Part shown: positions 8,975-18,980 of the stretch, piece by piece
Position numbering within the stretch: position 1 is the first letter of the stretch
Layout: the number at the start of each line of letters is the position of its first letter
Assembly (NCBI RefSeq): GCF_003971065.1
Contig: NZ_RYDV01000006.1
Location: 62,001-126,000 of the forward strand
Direction of reading: 5' to 3'
From: Candidimonas sp. SYP-B2681
GTDB taxonomy: Bacteria; Pseudomonadota; Gammaproteobacteria; Burkholderiales; Burkholderiaceae_B
DNA: 64,000 nt
The notes under the pieces: model-generated
What the model was told of the DNA's origin: nothing
Databases searched by the model: none
Seen by the model: only the letters and a program-made list of their open reading frames with translations
Made by a program: the position numbers and the translations under genes

Positions 8975-9976
8975 TTATAAAATAGACTGCGTGGTGGCCT
9001 GTGCCAAAGTAATCGGTGCGCCCTGCAAGACGCTATTGATATATTCTGCATCCAAATCGCGAACAATAACCATGCAAGCGGCGGAATAATCCTTGCCTTT
9101 GCCCGCCATACGGCGCGGTGCGCTGAAGGTTGTTCCGACACTTTGAATAAGAATGGGCTCGGGGCAATCGGTAACCGGCACAAGCGCCTTAACGCGTAGC
9201 AGGCGCTCCCCACAAAGTCCTGCAAGGTCATCAAGCCACTGAGCCACATCCGACCACGATGCTTCGTGCTGCACCGTTCCCGCCAACACATGCACGCGCG
9301 GATGCGCTAGCCCTTGTCGGGCCGTATTACGCAAAGCCTGCAGCGCACGATCAACCGGATCGGACTCTGGCATCGAGCTGAATGCCTTGGCGACAGCCTT
9401 GCTGCGATCAGTCTCGGCCACGATTTGCCCAAGCGGGTTGACGCCTGCGGCGCGACGCAGGTGCTGCTCTAAGCTCCGACTATCGACTTTGTCTACTTTT
9501 GTGAAGACGATGCGCTGAGCCGCTGCCAGCTGTGCTGCGGCTTCTTCGAACGTTTCCGCATTCAATGATCCCGTTACGCAGTCGTAGGTGCTCACGACAC
9601 TGACGCGCAGCTTGCGAGCACTGATCTCGGGGTCCGCCAATGAAGCGATAATGGGCCCCGGTTTAGATAGCCCACTGGTTTCAAGGATAATGCGGCGAAA
9701 AGGCGGTGCGCCCGCAGGACGCGGCGAATCGAGCAAAACACCCACTGTATGCACCAGGCTGCTGCGCAATGAGCAGCAGACGCATCCGTTCGCCAGCGTC
9801 AGCATGGGAATGCCGTCGCTGCCATCGGCGATAATTGCACCGTCGATACCGATCTCGCCGACCTCGTTGACGATGACGCCTGTGTCAGAACCGCCCTCTT
9901 GCTTCAGGAAATCGACCAGCAGCGTGGTTTTTCCGCTGCCAAGAAAGCCCGAAAGTATGATTAAGTCAACGGACAT
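8975..9976 (-). CDS. CobW/COG0523-family GTPase (metal chaperone type)
   Basis: G3E-family P-loop GTPase of 333 residues. Walker A is GFLGSGKTT (residues 10-18) and the metal-binding CxCC motif is C65-V-C67-C68 within LANGCVCCSLR. A C-terminal CobW_C-like domain follows. Members insert or deliver Zn, Co, Ni or Fe to client enzymes. I chose ATG 9976 (GGAG 10 bases upstream) rather than the frame's first start at 10015. It overlaps the end of the upstream amidohydrolase gene by 11 bases, so translation is coupled. That position, between two amidohydrolases and the transporter's binding protein, suggests it metallates the amidohydrolase active sites. I infer this; no Zur-type operator was recognised. 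Confidence 0.92.
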   Translation of the reverse strand: MSVDLIILSGFLGSGKTTLLVDFLKQEGGSDTGVIVNEVGEIGIDGAIIADGSDGIPMLTLANGCVCCSLRSSLVHTVGVLLDSPRPAGAPPFRRIILETSGLSKPGPIIASLADPEISARKLRVSVVSTYDCVTGSLNAETFEEAAAQLAAAQRIVFTKVDKVDSRSLEQHLRRAAGVNPLGQIVAETDRSKAVAKAFSSMPESDPVDRALQALRNTARQGLAHPRVHVLAGTVQHEASWSDVAQWLDDLAGLCGERLLRVKALVPVTDCPEPILIQSVGTTFSAPRRMAGKGKDYSAACMVIVRDLDAEYINSVLQGAPITLAQATTQSIL

Positions 9977-11582
9977 GCGGTGGACGCTCCGGATCACCCT
10001 CCCAGCTGCCGTCAACCATGTTGCGTACGTCCGCCAGTAGTTCGTCTACATCGTATACAACGCCGGATTTGATCGTATAGCGCAGCGCCCTGTTCCATTC
10101 CACCTTGCCATTGTTGTCATTCAAACGCATAGCACCCGTTCCGTACAGCAGCTTGAAGTCATCCAGAGGGTTTTGATCGAGCACCAAAAGATCGGCGCGC
10201 TTGCCCATGTCGACAGATCCGGTGTCCTCGTCGATGCCAAGCAGCTCAGCACCCAACGACGTTGCCGCGCGCAGCACCTCCAGTGGGTGGAAGCCAGATT
10301 CCTGAAGCAATTCCAGCTCGCGTATAAAACCGAAACCGTAAATCTGGAAAATGAAGCCGGAGTCGCTGCCCGCGCACACGCGGCCGCCTAAGTTCTTGTA
10401 TTCGTTAATAAATTGCATCCACAAACGATAGTTTTGTTTCCACTCGATTTCGTTAGTGGTGCTCCAGCGATACCAGTAGGCGCCATGGCCGCCACGCTGC
10501 GGCTGGAAGTACTTCCATACGGCGCTCCAGGTGTACTCGTCATGCCAGTCGGCGCGACGGGCGCGCATCAGGTCGCGATTCGCATCATAAATATTGAAGG
10601 TAGGAACGAAAGTGTGTCCGACTTCAAGGAATTTTTCCATGACCTCTTTCCACTTTGCACTACCTGGCTGGGCCGCCTGCATAAAGGTCTGACCCGCCAG
10701 CGCGAAACGGAAATACTCGTCGCTGTAGTTGTAGTCTGTAGGAAAGTCCTGCACTACCTTATTTTCGAAGAGTGCTTCCGGCAAACCATAGTAATGTTCT
10801 GAACTGGTCAACCCCCATGTCGCCGACTTCAACGCATTAACACGGGTTACCGCCATTTGTGCATGATGGCACCCGGATTTCAAACCCACTTTTGCGGCCT
10901 CGTCCAGGGCGGCCTGCATAATGGTCGGAGGCGCTCCGAAGAACTTGATGCCGTCGGCGCCACGCTCTTTAAGTTTGCGTACCCACTCTCGTGCCTGGTC
11001 AGTCGTGAAAATGGTTTTCACCCTGTCGTTTACCGCAGGAAAATAGGCGTGCGACACAATGCGAGGTGCGGCAATCTCGTTTTTGGCCGACGCTTCCCTT
11101 TGCTGCAGGGTGTAGCTCAGGCCGTTGATCGCGCCCATTTCCCGCACTGTAGTGACGCCATGAGCCAGCCATAGCTTGTATATGTAATCCGCCGGCGGCA
11201 CGATGCCCGACATGGAATGGTAGGGTGTACCAATATGCGCATGGGAGTCAACAAACCCAGGCGTTACGAATTTGCCATGGCAGTCGATTTCGTGATCGCC
11301 CGCAGCGGGACGCCGATCAGGATTGATGGTGTTCAGCGACGCTCCCACGCCCACTATGGCGACGATCCGTTCGTTTTCGACAACGATATCCACCGGACCC
11401 CATGGTGGCGCGCCGGTGCCATCGATTATGGTGGCGCCACGCAGAATAAGACGCTTGAAGGGGCCCGTGCCGCGGTCACGCCCGCTTGCCGCCACCGGCG
11501 GGCTCCAGCCCTTTGCTGCGTTCAAATCGCCAAGTTCTTCGCCGGGGAGTGAGTCTTTATAGGGGTTGTCAGATACGGTCAT
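9966..11582 (-). CDS. Amidohydrolase family protein (imidazolonepropionase-like)
   Basis: Metal-dependent hydrolase of 538 residues with the composite beta-sandwich plus TIM-barrel organisation of the amidohydrolase superfamily. The first metal motif is SHAHIG, after the typical GKFVTPGFVD strand. The last-strand region is CAGSDSGF, supplying the catalytic Asp. The N-terminal strand series (RLILRGATIIDGTG) and C-terminal ADLLVLDQNPLDD rebuild the small domain. About 40 residues precede the domain. Relatives cleave amide bonds of N-acyl amino acids, dipeptides or cyclic amides. It is translationally coupled to the CobW-type GTPase gene downstream and lies in the Pot-like operon, suggesting that the imported substrate carries an amide bond. 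Confidence 0.9.
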   Translation of the reverse strand: MTVSDNPYKDSLPGEELGDLNAAKGWSPPVAASGRDRGTGPFKRLILRGATIIDGTGAPPWGPVDIVVENERIVAIVGVGASLNTINPDRRPAAGDHEIDCHGKFVTPGFVDSHAHIGTPYHSMSGIVPPADYIYKLWLAHGVTTVREMGAINGLSYTLQQREASAKNEIAAPRIVSHAYFPAVNDRVKTIFTTDQAREWVRKLKERGADGIKFFGAPPTIMQAALDEAAKVGLKSGCHHAQMAVTRVNALKSATWGLTSSEHYYGLPEALFENKVVQDFPTDYNYSDEYFRFALAGQTFMQAAQPGSAKWKEVMEKFLEVGHTFVPTFNIYDANRDLMRARRADWHDEYTWSAVWKYFQPQRGGHGAYWYRWSTTNEIEWKQNYRLWMQFINEYKNLGGRVCAGSDSGFIFQIYGFGFIRELELLQESGFHPLEVLRAATSLGAELLGIDEDTGSVDMGKRADLLVLDQNPLDDFKLLYGTGAMRLNDNNGKVEWNRALRYTIKSGVVYDVDELLADVRNMVDGSWEGDPERPPHVR

Positions 11583-11703
11583 TTAAACCTCGGTACAAGT
11601 TAACCTATGGACATCAGGCTGGCGTTATCGATTGCCGCTGCCGTGTTTGCGCTTAATGAACGATCGAGCGACAGGTGCCCAAAGAATACGTGGCCATGGA
11701 GCC

Positions 11704-12951
11704 CTAACCTGCGAGCTCATCGAAATAAATTTCGCCAGCTTTCATCACGAGCGGAATGTGGTCGCCTTGACCGAGTAGGCAATTAATGTCTTTGTACGGG
11801 TCGCCATCGACGATAAGCACATCAGCGATGGACCCGACAGTTAACCGGCCAAGCTTGCCTTGCATATTGAGCACTTCCGCACCTATAAGCGTTGCGCTTT
11901 GTATGATTTCGAATGGCGACAACACTTCGGCCCGTATACGGAATTCGTCGCTTTGCAAACGATGTGATGGCCCAAGAAGGTCAGATCCGAAACCCATTTT
12001 TACGCCGGCACGTTTAAAGATCTCCAGCGACTGTAGCCCAGCAGTGCGTACGGTGGCGACCTTTTCAACGCTGTCTGCGGGCAGGCCGTACAAGGCGCCT
12101 TCGGTTGCCAGGGCTTCGTAAGTCACCAGCGTGGGCACAACATAGGCGCCCTTTTCTGCCATAAGCTTCGCCACGCGCTCGTCGATCAGGTTGCCGTGCT
12201 CGATAGTTCGTACGCCCATGCGAATGGCCCGTTCAATGGCTTCTGGGGTGTACGAGTGTGCCATGACGTAAGTTTGACGTCCGCGAGCTTCGTCCACGAT
12301 CGCGCGTATCTCGTCCTCCGAGTACCCGAATGCAGCAATTGGATCGGTGGGAGAAGCGACCCCGCCGGAGGCCATGATCTTGATTTGATCCGCCCCCATC
12401 TGGAATTCTTCCCGGACAGCGCGCCGCAGGTTGTCCACACCATCGACCACACGACCAATATCGCCGGCCCTGAAACAACATCCGCAAAAGCTCATTGGGC
12501 GCAACTGATCGGAGCGCGGACGAGGGTCGCCGTGGCCGCCTGTCTGGCTTAGCGCGCGACCCGATATGAACAGGCGCGGCCCGACAATCGCTTTCTCTTC
12601 GACAGCACATTTCAGGCCCCATCCTGCGCCACCTGCGTCACGAAGAGTGGTAAAGCCACGGCGCAGCATCCCGCTCATGATTGGGACTGACCGCATCATG
12701 ACAAGCGCGTCAGGCAATACGCCTTGCGTGCTGAGGTTCAGTTGCGTAGCCATCACGTGTCCGTGCAGGTCGATCAAACCAGGCATGATGGTCTTGCCGC
12801 CAACGTCTATAACACGCGCATTTGCAACGGAAATCGGCTTGTCGGATACCTCTTTGACTTTACCGTCTTCCACCAGTACATGGTAGCCCTGCAGCAGCTC
12901 GGATTGAGTCGGATCCAGCAGTGCCCCATTTTTAAACAGCACAACACTCAT
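11704..12951 (-). CDS. Amidohydrolase family protein (Xaa-Pro dipeptidase/carboxypeptidase-like)
   Basis: Second amidohydrolase of the operon, 415 residues, matching the size of Zn-dependent imidazolonepropionase-like carboxypeptidases. The first metal site is GLIDLHGHV. The strand carrying the later His ligands reads VMAHSYTPEAI followed by GVRTIEHGNLID, and the catalytic Asp is in GFGSDLLG. The C-terminus ends IADVLIVDGDP, as in the family. Known relatives hydrolyse N-acylated or X-Arg/X-Lys/X-Pro dipeptides. It is 25 bases downstream of the permease gene and 121 bases upstream of the other amidohydrolase; the two differ in length and motifs and are not a recent duplication. Cytoplasmic, no signal peptide. 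Confidence 0.9.
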   Translation of the reverse strand: MSVVLFKNGALLDPTQSELLQGYHVLVEDGKVKEVSDKPISVANARVIDVGGKTIMPGLIDLHGHVMATQLNLSTQGVLPDALVMMRSVPIMSGMLRRGFTTLRDAGGAGWGLKCAVEEKAIVGPRLFISGRALSQTGGHGDPRPRSDQLRPMSFCGCCFRAGDIGRVVDGVDNLRRAVREEFQMGADQIKIMASGGVASPTDPIAAFGYSEDEIRAIVDEARGRQTYVMAHSYTPEAIERAIRMGVRTIEHGNLIDERVAKLMAEKGAYVVPTLVTYEALATEGALYGLPADSVEKVATVRTAGLQSLEIFKRAGVKMGFGSDLLGPSHRLQSDEFRIRAEVLSPFEIIQSATLIGAEVLNMQGKLGRLTVGSIADVLIVDGDPYKDINCLLGQGDHIPLVMKAGEIYFDELAG

Positions 12952-12976
12952 CGTATTCTCCAGCAGAGTCAGGTTT

Positions 12977-13855
12977 TTAGGTCACCATCGTCTTGACGTA
13001 GCGACGATGAATTAGCCAACTGGACAGCAAGGCCATGACCAGCGTGGCTGTTACCAGGACCAATGCAAGCGTTGATCCAAACGGCCAGTTCGACGCCTTG
13101 GTGATTTGGTCGTACAAGGCTGGGGCCATCATGGTGATGCCAGTTCCGCCCAATAATACGGGGGTCGCATAAGCATTCATGCACAAGATGAACACCAACA
13201 TTGTCCCGGCCGCCACGCCTGGCGCTGCAATGGGCAGCACGACGCGACGGAAGGTGGTGAAAAAGCCTGCGCCCAGGTTCTGTGCAGCCTCTTCGACCGA
13301 AAAATCGATGCCTTCCAGAACGCTTTGCAAAGTAAGAATTAGGTAGGGCAGTACCACGCCCGTCGTTCCTATAATTACAGCAAGTGGCGTGTACATGATC
13401 TGTATGGGGTTATTGATTAGTCCCATCCACTGCAAGACAAAATTCACAAAACCAGCATTACCTAGAATAATCATCCAGCCCGCGGCACGAACCACGTTCC
13501 CAACCATAAGTGGGAACACAAGAAGAATAATGAACAGACTCTTGTATCGACTTTGTGTCCTAGCCAGGAAATAAGCCACTGGAAAGCCAAGAACCAAAGC
13601 CAGGACGGTACATACCAACGCTACGTATAAGGTGTCCAGAAATACATCGCGATAGTAGGGGTCCTGAAAAAACTTGATGTAGTTTTGAACGGTAAAACCT
13701 TCCACCATAATGGACGAATCAAAATAGTTGAAGCTGTACCGGAAGAGCATCAAAATAGGTACAAGCATGACCAGCAGAACCATGATGGACGCCGGGAAAG
13801 CAAGGCTGCGGCCCAGCCGCGTGCCGTCGCGTACGTTTTTATCGGGTTCAGACAT
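12977..13855 (-). CDS. PotB-like ABC transporter permease
   Basis: Inner-membrane permease of 292 residues with six predicted membrane segments, the first at about residues 17-37 (SIMVLLVMLVPILMLF). The EAA loop that contacts the ATPase is at EEAAQNLGAGFFTTFRRVVLP, matching the family pattern EAAxxLGAxxxxxFxxVxLP. The C-terminus ends in a short cytoplasmic tail. It pairs with the PotC-like permease at 14925-15791 and the ATPase gene that ends 14 bases upstream. The gene order is permease-ATPase-permease, then hydrolases, then the binding protein. Confidence 0.92.
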   Translation of the reverse strand: MSEPDKNVRDGTRLGRSLAFPASIMVLLVMLVPILMLFRYSFNYFDSSIMVEGFTVQNYIKFFQDPYYRDVFLDTLYVALVCTVLALVLGFPVAYFLARTQSRYKSLFIILLVFPLMVGNVVRAAGWMIILGNAGFVNFVLQWMGLINNPIQIMYTPLAVIIGTTGVVLPYLILTLQSVLEGIDFSVEEAAQNLGAGFFTTFRRVVLPIAAPGVAAGTMLVFILCMNAYATPVLLGGTGITMMAPALYDQITKASNWPFGSTLALVLVTATLVMALLSSWLIHRRYVKTMVT

Positions 13856-13869
13856 GCAAAATACCCGCC

Positions 13870-14922
13870 TTATTCAGAGAAAACGACGCAGTCCTCGGGA
13901 CTGAAACATGCGTGGATGCGGGCACCGGCCATAACTGGCCTACTTGCCGACTCCGCGGTATTGGGTAGCTGGCATCCGATAACATCACCGCCATCCAGGC
14001 GAACACGCACATTAATGACGGGGCCTAAATAGACGGCCGATTCCACAATGCCCGGCAGAGCGTTGTGTCCCACGGCCTCGGTTGACAAGGAGACTCGTTC
14101 GGGACGCACGCCAACCTTGTTGGTGGATGAGATGGCGCCGTCTACTGTCAGCGCGATGCCATTATCCGTGTTGAAGCGCGATGCTTCAGTCATGCGACCA
14201 TCGAAGAAATTCATTTTGCCCAGGAAATCAGCCACGAACAAATTGGCAGGTTTCTCGTACAGGAAATTAGGCGGCCCTACTTGCTGCACCTTGCCGTCGT
14301 ACATAATGGCCATACGATCCGATATGGCCAGCGCCTCTTCTTGATCATGCGTAACGAAAATAGTAGTCAGCCCAAGGTCCCGCTGAAGACTGCGAATTTC
14401 TTCACGGACATCGAGCCTGAGCTTGGCGTCCAGGTTGGATAGCGGCTCATCAAGGAGGAACACTTTCGGTTGAATGGCCAAAGCGCGCGCAATGGCAACC
14501 CGCTGTTGCTGGCCACCCGATAGCTGACGGGGATAGCGATCACGAAATTGCGTCATGCGTACCATATCGAGTGCGACGCCGATACGCTTGTCGCGCTCCG
14601 CCGCGGGAATCTTGCGCATTTGCAAGCCGAACGCCACGTTCTCCGCTACGGTCATATGAGGGAACAACGCGTAACGCTGAAACACCATGCCTGTATTGCG
14701 CTTATGCACGGGAACGTGGGTAACGTCGTCGCCGCCGATATATATAGAACCTTCGGTGGGCTCTATGAACCCGGCAATCATTCGTAAGGTGGTGGTTTTG
14801 CCACAGCCGCTAGGCCCCAGAAACGCTACCAATTCTCCATCGGCGATATCCAGCGAAAAATCCGAGACGGCCACCGACGGACCAAATTGTTTTTTTAGCC
14901 TGTCAATCGAAACTTTTGCCAT
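13870..14922 (-). CDS. PotA-like ABC transporter ATP-binding protein
   Basis: ATPase of 350 residues energising a Pot/Fbp-type importer. Walker A is GPSGCGKTT (residues 35-43), the signature is LSGGQQQRVAIARAL and Walker B is VFLLDEPLSNLDAKLR, with the H-loop in TTIFVTHDQEEAL. The roughly 110 C-terminal residues form a TOBE-type regulatory domain (GVRPERVSLST and following), as in PotA and FbpC. The gene ends 14 bases before the PotB-like permease and starts 2 bases after the PotC-like permease stop, so the three are tightly packed and surely co-transcribed. Confidence 0.95.
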   Translation of the reverse strand: MAKVSIDRLKKQFGPSVAVSDFSLDIADGELVAFLGPSGCGKTTTLRMIAGFIEPTEGSIYIGGDDVTHVPVHKRNTGMVFQRYALFPHMTVAENVAFGLQMRKIPAAERDKRIGVALDMVRMTQFRDRYPRQLSGGQQQRVAIARALAIQPKVFLLDEPLSNLDAKLRLDVREEIRSLQRDLGLTTIFVTHDQEEALAISDRMAIMYDGKVQQVGPPNFLYEKPANLFVADFLGKMNFFDGRMTEASRFNTDNGIALTVDGAISSTNKVGVRPERVSLSTEAVGHNALPGIVESAVYLGPVINVRVRLDGGDVIGCQLPNTAESASRPVMAGARIHACFSPEDCVVFSE

Positions 14923-14924
14923 CG

Positions 14925-15791
14925 TTAAACCACCTGACTGAGTTTTACGTAACGGTCGGTCACCAGCATGATGATGCCCAACAAGACAATCTGAATTGCA
15001 GAGACCGCCGCAATAGTCGGGTCCAGGTTAAATTCAAGGTACTGCATGATGGCGATGGGCAAAGTCGTGCGACCCGGACCCACCAGGGAAAGCGACAGTT
15101 CGAGGTTCTCGAACGACACAATGAAACTGAACAAGCACGCCGCAACAATAGCTGGGCGCAGCATAGGCAGGGTAATGCGGACAAAGGCTACGACAGAGCT
15201 CGCACCAAGATTACGTGCTGCTTCCTCGATGGAAGGATCCAGCCCTTCCATGCTCGCCGACACCAGCCGCACTGTCCACGGAATCGTCAGGCAAACGTGG
15301 GCGATTACAAGACCGCCATACGTACCCACGATGTCCATATCAAGAAAGTTCTCCAGTCGCAAATACGCCAAATAGATGGCGACGCCAGCAACGATGCCAG
15401 GAATAAGCAAGGGAGAAAGCAGCAGGGTGTTAACGGGCTTATTGCCCCGGAAGCGAAACCTGATAATGCCTAAGGCCGCCATAACGCCCAGCCCGACACC
15501 CACCACAGCAGCTAGGGTAGCAACCTGCAAGCTCGTCAGAAATCCGTTGACGAATGCCGGATGCGTGACCGCCTTCTGATACCAACCCAAGGTGTAACCA
15601 GACGGAGGAAAATAAAGAATGGCGTCCTGGAAAAAACTTAGCCACATCACAAAAAAAAGTGGGCTAAGCATGAAGAGATACATCAGCACGACGAAAATTC
15701 GGTGCGTCCATCTTCCCCATCGAATTGATGTGCGCCGGCTCACCGTGGGAACGGTGCCGCTAGGCTGTAGAGGCAGACGATTCGAGTCCAA
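14925..15791 (-). CDS. PotC-like ABC transporter permease, first gene of operon
   Basis: Second permease subunit, 288 residues, six predicted membrane helices (first at about residues 31-50). The EAA motif reads EEAARNLGASSVVAFVRITLP. A TTG start at 15791 with AGAGGA 7 bases upstream is the best choice; an ATG further in would remove the conserved N-terminal region. As the most upstream gene on this strand it should carry the operon promoter in the 182-bp gap 15792-15973, where I found no convincing -35/-10 pair. The gene encodes an A8 tract flanked by a chance inverted repeat near 15.65 kb, which I do not regard as a terminator. Confidence 0.92.
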   Translation of the reverse strand: MDSNRLPLQPSGTVPTVSRRTSIRWGRWTHRIFVVLMYLFMLSPLFFVMWLSFFQDAILYFPPSGYTLGWYQKAVTHPAFVNGFLTSLQVATLAAVVGVGLGVMAALGIIRFRFRGNKPVNTLLLSPLLIPGIVAGVAIYLAYLRLENFLDMDIVGTYGGLVIAHVCLTIPWTVRLVSASMEGLDPSIEEAARNLGASSVVAFVRITLPMLRPAIVAACLFSFIVSFENLELSLSLVGPGRTTLPIAIMQYLEFNLDPTIAAVSAIQIVLLGIIMLVTDRYVKLSQVV

Positions 15792-15973
15792 GGTAGTCCT
15801 CTGGTGAAGTTGTCCTTATCTAGCGCAGCAAAACTTTGGAACAAAAGCTCGGTTAAGCAGAACCGCAATACTAAAGCAGCTGTACTTGTAGCTCTATGGG
15901 GAGATACCCCGAAGGTTTAAGCTGAAATCTGACCGCAGTCAACTGATGCACAATGCAAGCAAGGTCAAGCGCC

Positions 15974-17461
15974 TTACGCCGCTGACTTCAAGCGTTTCAG
16001 CAATACGGGCACGAACAGGAACGCGAAGGCCAGTAACAGGAAGGTTATGGAAATGGGCGTCTCGAACAGAACGGAAACTTTACCTTGCCCCGCCGCCAGT
16101 GCTGTCCTGAGCTGATTTTCAGTCAACGGTACGAGGATCATGCCTATCAGTAGCGGTGGAATGGGAAACCCGTAAACCCGCATCGCGTAGCCAACCACAC
16201 CCAGTCCAGCCATCAAGCCCAGATCGAAAACCGACCCCGATACGCCCCAGATTCCCATCATTGCGAAAACTAGAATGCCAGCATACAACTGTGGCCGAGG
16301 GATTTGCAACAGCTTGACCCATATGCCGACCAAAGGCAGATTCAGCACCAACAGCATGACATTGCCGATGTACAGCGATGCGATCAAGCCCCAGACCAGT
16401 TCCGGATTGCTGGTGAACAGAAAAGGACCGGGCTGCAGACCATAGTTCTGGAAGGCCGCCAGCAGGATAGCTGCCGTGGCGGACGTCGGCAAACCCAGCG
16501 TGAGCAGCGGCACCAAAATGCCGGCGGCGGATGCGTTGTTGGCCGCTTCCGGGCCTGCGACGCCCTCGATCGCCCCTTTACCGAACTCGTCCTTGTGTCG
16601 CGACAGCTTTTTCTCGAGCGTGTAGGACAGCATGGTTGGAATTTCAGAACCGCCACCAGGAATTGTGCCGATTGGAAAACCAATGGCCGTGCCTCGTAGC
16701 CAGGGCTTCCAGGAGCGGCGCCAATCCTCGCGCGTCATAAAGGCTCGGCCCTTGATGGAAACAATATCCTCTTGCGCGTTTGAGTAGCGGCTCGCCACGT
16801 ACAGGATTTCCCCCACTGCAAAAAGAGAAACCAGCACAACCGTCAATTCCACGCCCTCGAGCAGCGGCGCAAGACCGAACGTCATGCGCGGCTGCCCGGT
16901 CATGGCGTCAATGCCAATCACGCCCAGCGCCAGACCGATGAACAGCGATACAAACCCACGCAGCCGCGACGCGCCCATGACAACCGCCACCGACGTGAAC
17001 GCCAGAACAGTCAGTGCAAAATAGTCGGCAGGCTTGAGCAAAAAGGCGAGCTCTGCCACCACCGGCGCCGCAAACGTTAACAATAGGGTCGCAATGGTTC
17101 CAGCCACAAAGGAACCGATGGCCGCGGTGGCCAATGCCGCTGCGCCCCGGCCCGACCTTGCCATTTTGTTGCCTTCGAGCGCGGTCATCATCGACCCCGC
17201 CTCGCCCGGCGTGTTGATCAGGATGGAGGTTGTCGACCCGCCATACATGGCGCCGTACAGCACACCGGCAAACATGATGAAGGCGGACACCGGCCCCACC
17301 GATACCGTGACTGGCAATAACAGGGCGATGGTCAGCGCAGGCCCTATACCCGGCAGAATGCCAATGGCCGTTCCCAACACCGACCCTACCAATGCCCACA
17401 TCAGGTTGGTCGGTGTGAGAGCGACTTCGAAGCCGTGAAGCAACAGCAGCAGTGTATCCAT
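15974..17461 (-). CDS. tctA: Tripartite tricarboxylate transporter large permease TctA
   Basis: Large membrane subunit of a TTT-family secondary transporter, 495 residues with 10-12 predicted helices. Two signature loops are visible: [17 protein letters not shown] near residues 34-50 and [16 protein letters not shown] in the middle, followed by [18 protein letters not shown]. It couples ion entry to import of carboxylates captured by a Bug/TctC receptor. ATG 17461 shares one base with the tctB stop (TAATG), giving translational coupling; the longer frame start at 17527 overlaps tctB and is rejected. Last gene of the tctCBA operon on the minus strand. Confidence 0.95.
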   Translation of the reverse strand: MDTLLLLLHGFEVALTPTNLMWALVGSVLGTAIGILPGIGPALTIALLLPVTVSVGPVSAFIMFAGVLYGAMYGGSTTSILINTPGEAGSMMTALEGNKMARSGRGAAALATAAIGSFVAGTIATLLLTFAAPVVAELAFLLKPADYFALTVLAFTSVAVVMGASRLRGFVSLFIGLALGVIGIDAMTGQPRMTFGLAPLLEGVELTVVLVSLFAVGEILYVASRYSNAQEDIVSIKGRAFMTREDWRRSWKPWLRGTAIGFPIGTIPGGGSEIPTMLSYTLEKKLSRHKDEFGKGAIEGVAGPEAANNASAAGILVPLLTLGLPTSATAAILLAAFQNYGLQPGPFLFTSNPELVWGLIASLYIGNVMLLVLNLPLVGIWVKLLQIPRPQLYAGILVFAMMGIWGVSGSVFDLGLMAGLGVVGYAMRVYGFPIPPLLIGMILVPLTENQLRTALAAGQGKVSVLFETPISITFLLLAFAFLFVPVLLKRLKSAA

Positions 17462-17943
17462 TAGAAACCCGCCAAGGGAAAGAAGCCACCCAATTGCAGC
17501 CCCAGCCAGCCGAAAATAAACCAGCAAATGCTGGCCAGCACAAAGCCCACGACAAGATCAAAGACAAGGCGCTTGGAACCAAACGCCCGCGCGACCAGCA
17601 TGAAGGAAAGCATCGCGGTTACGGGTAAACCGAGGGTTTCAATGGTGAGCGCGGGCACGATGGCGGCCAGCAATGCAGTGAAAAAAGCACGCTTGTCCAT
17701 GGACTGGCCCGGCACCGCGTTCTCGGCCTCTTCGGGTTCGAAGACCTCGCCACGCGCGATCTGGACCAGCAGCAATACGCCCAAGCCTATCAGCGCCAGG
17801 CCAACCACGGCGACGAACATGCCGGGCCCCACGGCTGCATACTGAGCGGTTGCAGCCAGCTCGGTTGAGGCATAAAAGCAGACCGCTCCCATAAGGATTA
17901 CGGCCAACCCCAACCACCAGGGACCCTTGCGCAACAACGTCAT
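17461..17943 (-). CDS. tctB: Tripartite tricarboxylate transporter small permease TctB
   Basis: Small, poorly conserved membrane subunit of the TTT transporter, 160 residues with four predicted helices (about residues 10-30, 40-60, 87-110 and 120-145). GTG 17949 directly abuts the GAAGGA ribosome site, so ATG 17943, with proper spacing, is the likelier start. It lies between the receptor and the large permease in the standard TctC-TctB-TctA order, with a 1-base overlap to tctA. Confidence 0.9.
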   Translation of the reverse strand: MTLLRKGPWWLGLAVILMGAVCFYASTELAATAQYAAVGPGMFVAVVGLALIGLGVLLLVQIARGEVFEPEEAENAVPGQSMDKRAFFTALLAAIVPALTIETLGLPVTAMLSFMLVARAFGSKRLVFDLVVGFVLASICWFIFGWLGLQLGGFFPLAGF

Positions 17944-17970
17944 CGACACTCCTTCACGGGTGCTACGTGA

Positions 17971-18927
17971 TTATTTGACTAGGCCGGCGTCTTTGAGCAC
18001 CTTATTGATGCGGCTGCTTTCACTCTGGATGAATTGACCGAAAGCATCGCCCGGTAGGAAGTAGGCATCCCAACCCTGCTTTTCCAGTACGGCCTGCCAC
18101 TCCTGGGTTGCGTTCAGTTTGGTGAAGCGCTCGACCCATTCCTTGTGATTGGCTTCAGGCATGTCGACTGAACCCAATATACCGCGCCAGTTGGCGATCT
18201 CAACATCGTACCCGGCCTCTTTGAACGTAGGTACATCTTTCAGCCCTTTTAAGCGCTCGGCAGTGGTGACGCCCAATATGCGTATACGGCCTTCCTGGGC
18301 AAACTGCTGGAATTCAGAAATACCCGAAATGCCCGCTTTCAGTGTGCCGTTGATGATGCCGATGACCGTATCTGCGCCGCCAGCTTGGGGAATATAGTTC
18401 AACGATGCCGCGGGCACACCTGCGCTTTGCGCCAGCAAGGCCAAAGCGATGTGGTCGACACCACCGGCCGAACCACCGCCGACGGCTGACGCACCAGGAT
18501 TGCTTTTCAGTGCAGCGACGAAATCACCGAGATTCTTGTAGGGCGAGTCTGCTTTGACTGCAAGGACCAGATACTCAGCGGTCAGCCGTGAGACAGGCTT
18601 GAATTTGCTGAGGTCGACCGGAGAACGGTTCAGCGTGATGGCGCCCACGGTAATTGCACCGAATACCGCCAGGGCGTCTGGCTTGCCTTTTTGCGAACGC
18701 TGAAAATCGGCCAAACCGATCGTACCGCCAGCGCCCCCCTTATTGGTGAAGTTCACAGTACCCGTGTAGATACCCGCCTTGTTCATGGCCTGGAACGCTT
18801 GCCGTCCGGTGGAATCCCATCCGCCACCCGGATTGGCCGGCAGCATGACGCTGACCTGCGCATGCGCCGCGCCCGCGCATAGCGCCGTTACAACGGCCAG
18901 CGATTTCAGTAACTGACTAACTTTCAT
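17971..18927 (-). CDS. tctC: Bug/TctC receptor of the TTT transporter
   Basis: Periplasmic tricarboxylate-binding receptor of the Bug family, 318 residues with a Sec signal peptide (MKVSQLLKSLAVVTALCAGAA, cleavage near AHA-Q). The mature start VSVMLPANPGGGWDSTGR carries the family's P-x-x-P-G-G-x-x-D signature. This is the only one of the five Bug genes in the window that has tctB and tctA immediately downstream, so it is the receptor proper for that transporter. Its N-terminal PANPGGGWD variant is typical of TctC-like members. Ligand is probably a carboxylic acid; which one cannot be told. Confidence 0.94.
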   Translation of the reverse strand: MKVSQLLKSLAVVTALCAGAAHAQVSVMLPANPGGGWDSTGRQAFQAMNKAGIYTGTVNFTNKGGAGGTIGLADFQRSQKGKPDALAVFGAITVGAITLNRSPVDLSKFKPVSRLTAEYLVLAVKADSPYKNLGDFVAALKSNPGASAVGGGSAGGVDHIALALLAQSAGVPAASLNYIPQAGGADTVIGIINGTLKAGISGISEFQQFAQEGRIRILGVTTAERLKGLKDVPTFKEAGYDVEIANWRGILGSVDMPEANHKEWVERFTKLNATQEWQAVLEKQGWDAYFLPGDAFGQFIQSESSRINKVLKDAGLVK

Positions 18928-18980
18928 TGACGTCTCCTCGGATTCTTTCTGATTATCATCAATCTATATTGACTGTCGGC

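Noticed and set aside
8899-9291. N-terminal extension of the substrate-binding protein frame
   Set aside because: The extension precedes a twin-arginine signal and a correct ribosome site, overlaps the CobW-type gene and has no homology-like pattern.
15634-15669. Inverted repeat with an A8 loop inside the PotC-like gene
   Set aside because: The repeat lies within conserved coding sequence and the A-run is in the loop rather than after a stem, so it does not look like a terminator.
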